Shown here one piece after another: positions 26,487 through 32,888 of a stretch of 40,974 nt of DNA. The DNA lies in the NCBI GenBank assembly GCA_964632945.1, contig CAZWCX010000062.1:1-40974 (forward strand), given 5' to 3'. This stretch comes from CAZWCX01 sp964632945 (GTDB lineage Bacteria > Planctomycetota > MHYJ01 > WSZJ01 > CAZWCX01). The notes under the pieces are model-generated. The model was not told the origin of the DNA and did no database searches. It saw nothing but the letters and a program-made list of their open reading frames with translations. Numbering within the stretch: the stretch's first letter is position 1; the number at the start of each line of letters is the position of its first letter. Both the position numbers and the translations under genes were made by a program.

Positions 26487-26515
26487 TTGACAACGCCGGT
26501 GGGCGTTTCTACGAT
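26487..26515 (+). promoter_or_regulatory. Sigma70-type promoter for the small membrane-protein gene
   Basis: TTGACA at 26487-26492 is followed by a 17-bp spacer and TACGAT at 26510-26515. The transcript would start near 26522, leaving an untranslated leader of about 174 nt. The -35 hexamer lies 35 bp from that of the leftward nadD promoter. Confidence 0.65.
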
Positions 26516-26695
26516 CAGGGCGTGCGCGCGGATCCCGCGCCGGGGCAGCGATGAAGTTGGAAAGCACCAGCCCCCGGTCGCGGGCGAGTCGCGGCGCGCA
26601 CCTGCGCGGGAGCCGATCCGGGTGGGCGGTCGGAAACGGCCTCCGCGGGATGTCCAGCGGCTCCCGGAAATTCACACGCCGCGACGGGGGAGACG

Positions 26696-27262
26696 ATGAA
26701 GCCGGGTGAGGGCGCCTTGGAACGTCGTCGCGGCGGGCCCCTCGCCGCCCGCGAACATGCCACGTACGTGCGAGACGCCCGGCGCGTCCTCCTGTGGGCG
26801 AGTTTCGGCATGCTCGCGATCGGCCTGTTCCTCGCGGTCACGGTCGGCATGAGCCTGTACGACTACCGGACCCGCGCCGCCCTCGGGTCCGAAGACGCCG
26901 GCCTTGCCGCGCTTCACTTGCGCGCCGCCTGCGGCGCGCTCGCGGCCCTCCTGAGGTTCGCCGCCGCAGCCGGCCTCTTCGCCTTGTTCCAGTGGTCCGC
27001 CACCGACCCGCGACCGGCCCTGCGCGCCGCAGTCCCGACGTACATCGCCGTGTTCCTGTTCGTGGTCGCCCTCCGCTTGGCCGCGGGCGAAATCCCCCTC
27101 CACCGCGGCCAGATCGTGGACCTCATCGTCCTCCTCGCCCTCTCGCGCGGGGCCAGATCCGCGGCCGCCGCGACCCCCGGATTCTCGACGGGATCCCCGC
27201 ACGGGATCCGCAGGCATTCCGGAGTCCATCCCAACCCGCACGATCCCACATCCACCCCGTGA
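26696..27262 (+). CDS. Small polytopic membrane protein, unknown family
   Basis: The ATG at 26696 follows GGGGAGAC and gives 188 residues. Hydrophobic segments lie near 31-55 (LLWASFGMLAIGLFLAVTVGMSLYD), 70-100 (ALHLRAACGALAALLRFAAAAGLFALF), 112-127 (VPTYIAVFLFVVALRLA) and 136-148 (QIVDLIVLLALS), so about four membrane passes with a basic cytoplasmic N terminus. The C-terminal ~40 residues are hydrophilic with many His and Pro (GIRRHSGVHPNPHDPTSTP). I do not recognise a family. It stands alone, with its own promoter and a long leader. No neighbours point to a function. Confidence 0.65.
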   Translation: MKPGEGALERRRGGPLAAREHATYVRDARRVLLWASFGMLAIGLFLAVTVGMSLYDYRTRAALGSEDAGLAALHLRAACGALAALLRFAAAAGLFALFQWSATDPRPALRAAVPTYIAVFLFVVALRLAAGEIPLHRGQIVDLIVLLALSRGARSAAAATPGFSTGSPHGIRRHSGVHPNPHDPTSTP

Positions 27263-27597
27263 TCGACCCGATTCCCATCGCGGGACGTTGGCGTCCGAGG
27301 CACCGCTCGATCGCCTCGCCCGACTTCCGACCCCGGCGGGGGACGAGAGCTGTCGCCACGAGCGGCCCGTAGATCCCGTTTCGGGCAGGCCGGAACTTGG
27401 GTGCGGGAGGAGCGGCAGGTGGATCGGCCGGGGCGAGCGATCCCCGTCCCGGACGCCCGGACGATCTCTCCCGGCTCCGAGGACCCAGCGCATCGGGAAG
27501 AATTCTCTTGAATCGAGGAGGGCCGGCCGCGCCCGCGCCGGTTGCCGCTCCCTCGGATACGGATTTACCGCCGCGGGATCGAAGCAGGCTCCGACAC
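27263..27597. other. Intergenic stretch of 335 bp with no recognisable gene
   Basis: Several frames stay open here because of GC content, but their translations are Arg/Pro/Gly-rich and have no recognisable domain. I see no RNA gene, repeat or clear promoter. It precedes the M14 carboxypeptidase remnant and may include its former upstream region. Confidence 0.5.
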
Positions 27598-27966
27598 GTG
27601 GGAAGGACCGGCTCCCCCCCGCGCCGGACGGCGCCGGCGATCTGCCTGCTGCTCCTGCTCGAGCCCGTCTCGAGGCCGGCGGCGGCGGATCCGGGAGAAT
27701 ACGAGGCCACGCTCGCGCGGGCGGCGACGTGGACGCGGAACCACCCGAAGTTGGTGGGACGCCATTCGCTCGGCCACTCCCGCGAGGGACGGGACTTCCC
27801 GTTGTTCCGCATCGGCTGGAACCAGGACGACACCCTGCCGGGGTTGTACCTTGCCGCCGGGATCCACGGGCATGAGAACAGCCAGCGCGACCTGCTGGAT
27901 GCCGTGGACGCGATGATCGCGCGCGCGGACGATCGAACCGCGCCTGACTATCGTGTTTGCCTATGA
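27598..27966 (+). pseudogene. Truncated M14-type zinc carboxypeptidase
   Basis: From a GTG at 27598 the frame gives a signal peptide (TAPAICLLLLLEPVSRPAAA), then EYEATLARAATWTRNHPKLV, HSLGHSREGRDFPLFRIG and LYLAAGIHGHENSQRD. This is the N-terminal third of an M14 metallocarboxypeptidase: GxSxEGR and the zinc motif HGHE (HxxE) are conserved. The frame ends at TGA 27964-27966 after about 122 residues, whereas family domains need some 280-300 residues including the third zinc ligand His and the catalytic Glu. No continuation is visible in other frames before the next gene at 28128. The end coincides with a switch to AT-richer sequence (about 27950-28060), consistent with a deletion junction. A functional short protein is unlikely. 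Confidence 0.7.
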
Positions 27967-28127
27967 TTCAAATCAGTAACATCAATGTAGCGGGCGGGTG
28001 ACGTCCCCGGGAGGATAGGACATCCCAAAGCCATTAGGAAGCATGTTTTACGTACGCGAACCGGATGGCACATGGCTTGCATATTGGCTCCCTCGCTTTC
28101 AGTCCTCGAGCGATCAAGGAGCGCACG

Positions 28128-28952
28128 ATGAGTCCGCAGCGGTGGGGGGCGGTCCTGGCGGGAGTCGGAATGGCGCTGGGCGTGGCCACGGCGATGCTCG
28201 GGGAGACGCCCTCGGCGACTCCATCCCTGGAGCCTGCGGTGGCGGTCGCCGTCCCGGCGACGGGAGGGACGGCGGATCGTGGGGTCGCGCGGACCGAACG
28301 GAACGAACCGGTGACGCGCGTGACGATCGACGAGGTCCGCGGGGACGTCCTGCTCCCCGGTCGGATCCAGCGTCCGGACCGGACGCCCGGCGTGTATGAC
28401 TGGGGGGCCCGTTCGCAGGCGTTCCTCGGCTGCGAGCGTGCGCAGGGGCGGACTGCAGACTTCGCGGGCTGGTTCATCTTCCTGGTCGACGCGTCGACCG
28501 AGGAGGTGCAGGAAGCGTTGCTGCGGCTGGGCGCGCGCGGACGGGTCGCCTACTCGTACCGGCAGGCCGAGGGGCACACGGGGTTCGACGGGGACACCCG
28601 TCCGGACGACTACCTGCAGGGCGACTCGGTGCTGGTGACGATTCGCTGGCGCGAAGGGGACCGCTGGCGCGAGAAGGCCTACGAGGACTTCTTCGCGGAG
28701 CGTGTGATTGCGCCGGACGGGGCCAAGGTGGTGAAGCCGTGGACGCCGCACTTCGTGTTCCACGGGAGCGGCGGTCAGTTCCGCGCGAAAGCGGGCTGCC
28801 TGGTGTGTCCGGCCGACTGTGCAGGCGGCCTGATCGCCAACAACCAGATGCCGGTCTACACGAACCTTCCGGTCCTGCGCTTCGACTGGAGCCAGGCGCC
28901 GCCGGTCGGCACGCCGATCGAGGTGCGCCTGCGTCCGGCGATTTCGCGCTGA
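28128..28952 (+). CDS. YdjY-domain-like exported protein
   Basis: The ATG at 28128 follows AAGGAG and gives 274 residues with an N-terminal hydrophobic stretch (WGAVLAGVGMALGVATAMLG) that is a likely signal peptide. The body has FLGCERAQGRTADFAGWFIFLVD, VQEALLRLGARGRVAY, DSVLVTIRWREGDRWREKAYEDFF, PHFVFHGSGGQF and a Cys-rich CLVCPADCAGG. The order (nucleus with Cys/aromatic strand, LLxLGAxxG, a paired beta region with W, then FxGSG) resembles the YdjY domain often seen in planctomycetes and other bacteria, of unknown role. The Cys trio could bind metal or form a disulfide. It lies 161 bp after the carboxypeptidase remnant. Function unknown. Confidence 0.68.
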   Translation: MSPQRWGAVLAGVGMALGVATAMLGETPSATPSLEPAVAVAVPATGGTADRGVARTERNEPVTRVTIDEVRGDVLLPGRIQRPDRTPGVYDWGARSQAFLGCERAQGRTADFAGWFIFLVDASTEEVQEALLRLGARGRVAYSYRQAEGHTGFDGDTRPDDYLQGDSVLVTIRWREGDRWREKAYEDFFAERVIAPDGAKVVKPWTPHFVFHGSGGQFRAKAGCLVCPADCAGGLIANNQMPVYTNLPVLRFDWSQAPPVGTPIEVRLRPAISR

Positions 28953-28962
28953 CCGGGCGCTC

Positions 28963-30408
28963 TCACCCGCCGCGGCAGCGCCGGCAGAGGATGCGGAAGG
29001 CCGAGGGATCGTCCGGTTGTGCCGTCGCGCCGGTGCCGACGAACTCCAAACCCTGGGTTGCGCCGCAGCCCGCGCACGCGCCGCGGTCCCGGCGCCACAC
29101 GGCGGTGCGCACCGAGGACGGAACCTGCGCGGCCGACACGCCCGCCGCGGCGGGGGAGGAGGCCCGCGCCGCATTGCGCAGCGCGCCCCGTACGAGCGCG
29201 TCGAGCCGTTCCAGATCGGGCGCGGTCACGCGCGTTTCGAGTCCGGCGCCCCGCAGGACGAGGAAGCGGCGCCGACGCACGACCCCGTCCTGAAGCACCG
29301 CCACGAATTCCTCCACCGGCGGCGAAAGCCGCTCGAGCGGCGCCTCGAAGGGCGCCGCGCCGAGCACCCGGATGCGGCGCCGGGTCAGGACCAGGGTGGT
29401 GCGCTGCGCCCCGTGTCGCGCGCCGCCGGCCGTCCGCGCCTGTGCCTCCTCGAGGGGGATGGCCGCCCACACCGACTCCACCGCGTGGCACAGTTCGTCC
29501 TCGTCCAGGTCCCGGATCGTCGCGGGGGGGTCGATCACGGGGAGCGTGCCTTCGAGGTACGACGTGCGCAGACGGAGGGCGTTCAACTCCTCGGAAACGT
29601 AGTCCATGTCGCGCCCGGTCAGCCCGAAGTACTCCTGCAGGCGGCGGATCTCCTCCGCTTCCTCGCGGGTGATCCGGCCGTCGGCCCGCGCGAAGGCGAA
29701 CCGCTGTTCCACGAGATGCACGGCCACGTCGCGGGCCTCCCGAACGCAAGCGGTCCAGTCCATCCCGCTCGTCCGCACCAGCGCGCGCAGCGACTCCGCC
29801 TCCACGGCGTCGAAGCGGCCGTCGCGGGCCATCCCGGACAACCGTTCGCGGAGCAGCTTGCCGGTGGTTTCCGCCTCCAATTCCGCTTTCTTGAGCGGGT
29901 GCAGGCACATCCGCTGCGCGACTGCCATGAGGGCGTCGCGTTCCGCGGCGCACACGACGCCGTCTTCGAGGCAGCGCCGGAAGAAGGCGCGATAGACGTC
30001 CTTGACCACCGCGCCCACGTCGGCGCGGTCGATGCCGAGGCGTCGCGCCTCGTCGACCATGCGGAAACCGGGCGTGGCGATGCCGTGCACCACCGCGGTA
30101 CGGAATTCCTCCACGCGACCGGCCAGTCTCTCCTCCTCCGAGGGGGAGGCGGAGCGGAGGTGGATCGAGCGCAAAGCGCTGCGCATGACCCCGCGCAGCG
30201 TCTCCGATATCCGCGGCGGCGGGCCGGCCGGACGGGCGTCCAGGGCGGCCGAGTACTCCCCGATGAGCCCGTCGCGACGGGGGTCGTCCGGGGAAGGCAC
30301 CACCATCCGGCCCTCGCAGTGCGGGCAAACCAGGGCGGTTCCGATCAGGGCGCGCGCGACTTCCAGGGTCATGCCGCAACGACAGCGAAGATGCAGGAGT
30401 TCGCTCAT
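28963..30408 (-). CDS. Zinc-ribbon protein with degenerate HNH-like C-terminal domain
   Basis: The 481-residue protein begins with a zinc ribbon (C9, C11 and C28, C31: RCRCG and CPHCEG). The middle is helical, with acidic/Arg helices (DRADVGAVVKDVYRAFFRRC, EEAEEIRRLQEYFGLTG) reminiscent of a TerB-like fold, then a beta-rich part (TTLVLTRRRIRVLGAAPFEAPLERL). The last ~50 residues (SSVRTAVWRRDRGACAGCGA to ILCRRCRGG) have the R..VW.RD..xC..CG and LC..C treble-clef marks of HNH nucleases, but the catalytic histidine expected after LEF is missing, and so is the asparagine before LC..C. It is therefore probably not a nuclease but may retain DNA or metal binding. It is divergent from the acyl-reductase gene and converges with the YdjY-like gene. 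Confidence 0.75.
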   Translation of the reverse strand: MSELLHLRCRCGMTLEVARALIGTALVCPHCEGRMVVPSPDDPRRDGLIGEYSAALDARPAGPPPRISETLRGVMRSALRSIHLRSASPSEEERLAGRVEEFRTAVVHGIATPGFRMVDEARRLGIDRADVGAVVKDVYRAFFRRCLEDGVVCAAERDALMAVAQRMCLHPLKKAELEAETTGKLLRERLSGMARDGRFDAVEAESLRALVRTSGMDWTACVREARDVAVHLVEQRFAFARADGRITREEAEEIRRLQEYFGLTGRDMDYVSEELNALRLRTSYLEGTLPVIDPPATIRDLDEDELCHAVESVWAAIPLEEAQARTAGGARHGAQRTTLVLTRRRIRVLGAAPFEAPLERLSPPVEEFVAVLQDGVVRRRRFLVLRGAGLETRVTAPDLERLDALVRGALRNAARASSPAAAGVSAAQVPSSVRTAVWRRDRGACAGCGATQGLEFVGTGATAQPDDPSAFRILCRRCRGG

Positions 30409-30414
30409 GCGTCC

Positions 30415-30443
30415 ACCCTACCGGTCCGGCCGAAGAGGGACAA
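30415..30443 (-). promoter_or_regulatory. Possible promoter of the zinc-ribbon/HNH-like gene, predicted leaderless transcript
   Basis: On the minus strand TTGTCC (30443-30438), a 17-bp spacer and TAGGGT (30420-30415) form a moderate match. The start point would fall at about 30408, the first base of the ATG, so the mRNA would be leaderless. No Shine-Dalgarno is present upstream of this ATG, which agrees with that. Confidence 0.4.
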
Positions 30444-30495
30444 GCGTTTTCCCCGCCGCTACACGGCGTCGGAGGAGGCGGATCGATGCAAATCC

Positions 30496-30525
30496 TTGAT
30501 CCGTACGATCCCGCGGCGATATGTT
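30496..30525 (+). promoter_or_regulatory. Sigma70-type promoter for the acyl-reductase-like gene
   Basis: TTGATC at 30496-30501 and TATGTT at 30520-30525 are separated by 18 bp. The transcript would start near 30532, about 35 nt before the ATG at 30567. The match is moderate (4 of 6 in each hexamer). Confidence 0.5.
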
Positions 30526-30566
30526 GGTCGAATCGCCGTCCCCGAGCCCCTTTCCGCGAGCCCTTC

Positions 30567-32432
30567 ATGCCAGACGCCAAGAACTTCCCCCCGGAGTGGT
30601 CGCCCGGTCGATTCATCGAGAAGGTCAGCCTTGCCACCGGCGAGGTGCTGGACGTCGACATTCTCCCCAAGCAGTTGCTCGTCCAGCACCATCGCGACTA
30701 CCACGTCGTGGACGTGTACTCCCGCTTCCTGATGAGCCGCCTGGTGAAGGTCACCGGCGACCCGGAGCGCGTGACCAAGGGAATGAAGGAGGTCCGCAAG
30801 TTCGGCCACAAGGCGATGGACGTCCTCGCCAAGGTCAGCGGGATGGGGGATCCGAAGAAACTGGGCAAGGCGCTGCTCGGGCTCAAGGCGAAGGAGTACT
30901 ACTTCCGCTTCAAGAAGAGCCCGCTGACGCACGAGGAGGTGGAGACCCGGATCGCGAAACTGCGCCAGGAGGCGGCCCGAAAACTCGCCGCGGTGCGCAA
31001 GGGGAAGAAAACCTCCCTGCGGGTCCTGCTCACCGGCGGCACGGGGTTCATCGGCAAGGAGATTCTCTGGCAGGCGGCCAACGATCCCGACGTGGTCGAG
31101 ATGGTGGTGCTGATCCGCCCCAAGGAAATCCGCGACCGGAAGACCAAACAGGTGGTGCGGGTCGATTCGCCGGCCGACCGCGGCCGGCAGCTCCTCGCGC
31201 AACTCTGGCTGGAGGACCACCCGGCCCGGGACAAGTTCCGCTTCATCGACGGCGACATCGAGAAGCCCGACCTCGGCATCGACGCGGCCGAGCGCGCCCG
31301 TCTCGCGCGTTCGCTCACCCATGTGATTCACTGCGCCGCGAGCGTCGCCTTCGACGATCCCTACGAGGAATCGTTCAAGGCGAACGTGCTCGGCACCCTC
31401 AACGCGCTCGCCTTCTCGCTGTCGCTCCAGAACGCCGAGGGAAGCCCGTTCGTGGCGCACACGAGCATCGAGACTTCCTACATCCACGGACGCCAGACCC
31501 GCGAGCCGGCGCGCGAGGACGAAATCGTCTTCCCCCGCAATTTCTACAACAACTATTACGAGCTGACCAAGGCGATGGGGTCGATCGAAACCGACCGGTT
31601 CATGCTCGAGCGCGGCCTGCGCGTCACCCAGCTCTGCCCGGCGATCGTGATCGGTGAAAGCGGGACCGGCAACAACCGCGGCGATACGAAGGTCGTCAAC
31701 GCCCCGGTCAACGCCTTCGGGCGCGCCAAACAGGCGCTGGGAGAGACCTCGGGGACCTGGAGCGAGCGTTCGAAGACCTGGATGATCGCCAAGCTCGCGT
31801 GCATCTTCCCGGGCGACCCGAGCGCGGAACTCAATCTGGTCCCGGTCGATCGCGTGGTGATGGGGATCATCGCGGCGCTCAAGCGCCCCGAGGCGGTCGG
31901 CGAGCGGGTCCACCTGGCGACCGACAACCGCGTGACCTCCGAGGGGATGCGCAACATTTGCCAGGAGGAAATCGACGTCAAGGTGAAGCTGGCCGAGCCG
32001 ACCATGCACCGCAACGTGACCCTGCCGGTGCTGACCAAGGTGCTGTCGGGAATGGGGCAGGAGCGCCTGGCGAACACGCTGAAGACGCTGGGCACGATCT
32101 TCGGCGGATACAGCGAGTGGGGCCAGCCGATTCACGAAGTCGGCAAGGACGTCGAGGTCCTGGGGCTGCCCCTGCCGCGGCCCAACACCGAACACGCCGT
32201 GCGCATGCTGTGCCGGCACAACCGGTTCGTGCAGGACTTCGGCCAGGTCCGCGACCTGGACGAGATTTCCCGACGGGAACGGATCTGGCATGACTTTCTC
32301 GCCGAACTCCGGGAAGCGACGGGCCAGGAACCGGGGGCGCTCGCGGCGGCGGATTTCCAGAAGCGCCTGAACGAGGCGATCGAGCTCAAGGCGTTCGAAT
32401 GGAAAATGAGGAAGAAGACGGCGCCGCGGTAG
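30567..32432 (+). CDS. SDR-type fatty-acyl reductase-like protein (NAD_binding_4 family)
   Basis: The protein has 621 residues. An N-terminal ~150-residue helical, basic extension (rich in Lys, for example KGMKEVRKFGHKAMDVLAKV) precedes a Rossmann domain with LRVLLTGGTGFIGKEIL (GGTGFIG at 157-163). The catalytic pair is Y331/K335 in NNYYELTKAM, with SIETSYIHG before it and HVIHCAASVAFD for cofactor binding. The order and the FxGDIEKPDLG stretch match the male-sterility/fatty-acyl-CoA reductase group, which makes fatty aldehydes or alcohols from acyl thioesters. The C-terminal ~200 residues (HEVGKDVEVLGLPLPRP to KAFEWKMRKK) are helical and not a second reductase domain. Other extended-SDR functions cannot be excluded. 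A small gene overlaps its 3' end by 34 bp. Confidence 0.78.
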   Translation: MPDAKNFPPEWSPGRFIEKVSLATGEVLDVDILPKQLLVQHHRDYHVVDVYSRFLMSRLVKVTGDPERVTKGMKEVRKFGHKAMDVLAKVSGMGDPKKLGKALLGLKAKEYYFRFKKSPLTHEEVETRIAKLRQEAARKLAAVRKGKKTSLRVLLTGGTGFIGKEILWQAANDPDVVEMVVLIRPKEIRDRKTKQVVRVDSPADRGRQLLAQLWLEDHPARDKFRFIDGDIEKPDLGIDAAERARLARSLTHVIHCAASVAFDDPYEESFKANVLGTLNALAFSLSLQNAEGSPFVAHTSIETSYIHGRQTREPAREDEIVFPRNFYNNYYELTKAMGSIETDRFMLERGLRVTQLCPAIVIGESGTGNNRGDTKVVNAPVNAFGRAKQALGETSGTWSERSKTWMIAKLACIFPGDPSAELNLVPVDRVVMGIIAALKRPEAVGERVHLATDNRVTSEGMRNICQEEIDVKVKLAEPTMHRNVTLPVLTKVLSGMGQERLANTLKTLGTIFGGYSEWGQPIHEVGKDVEVLGLPLPRPNTEHAVRMLCRHNRFVQDFGQVRDLDEISRRERIWHDFLAELREATGQEPGALAAADFQKRLNEAIELKAFEWKMRKKTAPR

Positions 32433-32782
32433 GGGCCGACGGACCGGACGCGGGCGTCCTCACCGACCGCGAGCGGCGCGAACTCGCCGTTTGGGTCGAG
32501 ACCGCGCTCGTGCTGGTCCCCGAGCAGCACCATCTGTGCGTCGGCCGCTGCGCGCAGGGGGAAGAGAACTCCTCCCGCGACCGCCTGCGGCCGTGGACCG
32601 TGAGCGTCGGACCTGCCGTCGTCGCCGGCAAGGCGGATGAGGCGGAGGCTCACGTCTATCGCCTGATCCTGGTGGCGCACGGCGCCCGCAAGACGACGGC
32701 GCCGCCGTGGCCGTCGCCGGCGGGGACCGGACCTCAGATCCTGTTCATTGCGCACGGGTTGCCGGGCTCCCGGGAGGCGTGA
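32399..32782 (+). CDS. Small hypothetical protein
   Basis: The ATG at 32399 lies inside the end of the acyl-reductase gene (34-bp overlap, different frame) and gives 127 residues. After an acidic N terminus (MENEEEDGAAVGADGPDAGV) there is a plausible folded core: LTDRERRELAVWVETALVLVP, VSVGPAVVAGKADEAEAHVYRLILVAHG. The composition is protein-like, and without it the gap of about 450 bp before the M16 gene would be unusually long here. There is no strong ribosome-binding site, so coupling to the upstream gene is likely if it is real. No family is recognised. Confidence 0.45.
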   Translation: MENEEEDGAAVGADGPDAGVLTDRERRELAVWVETALVLVPEQHHLCVGRCAQGEENSSRDRLRPWTVSVGPAVVAGKADEAEAHVYRLILVAHGARKTTAPPWPSPAGTGPQILFIAHGLPGSREA

Positions 32783-32803
32783 CCGCCGCTCCGCCCCATT
32801 CCC

Positions 32804-32833
32804 TTGCCGATTTCCGCGCCGCCTCGCTACAAT
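32804..32833 (+). promoter_or_regulatory. Sigma70-type promoter for the M16 peptidase gene
   Basis: TTGCCG at 32804-32809 and TACAAT at 32828-32833 are separated by 18 bp. The transcript would start near 32840, giving a leader of about 49 nt with GGAGG before the ATG at 32889. Confidence 0.65.
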
Positions 32834-32888
32834 CTTCCCTCCCACGCGCCCTCGGGGCGCCCGTTTCCCCTTCCCGGAGGTGGTTTCG

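Larger units (their letters stand above)
26320..26695. other. Divergent intergenic region of 376 bp between nadD and a small membrane-protein gene
   Basis: This gap contains two back-to-back promoters (listed separately), one AT-richer patch near 26390-26430, and a leader of about 170 nt before the rightward gene. The leader includes a possible 52-codon reading frame, 26551-26709, that overlaps the start of the membrane-protein gene; its composition (Arg/Ser/Gly) is not convincing. I see no riboswitch fold, tRNA or repeat. Confidence 0.5.

Noticed and set aside
26551..26709. 52-codon frame in the leader of the small membrane-protein gene, overlapping its start.
   Set aside because: It could be a leader peptide, but the composition is low-complexity Arg/Ser/Gly and there is no good ribosome-binding site.
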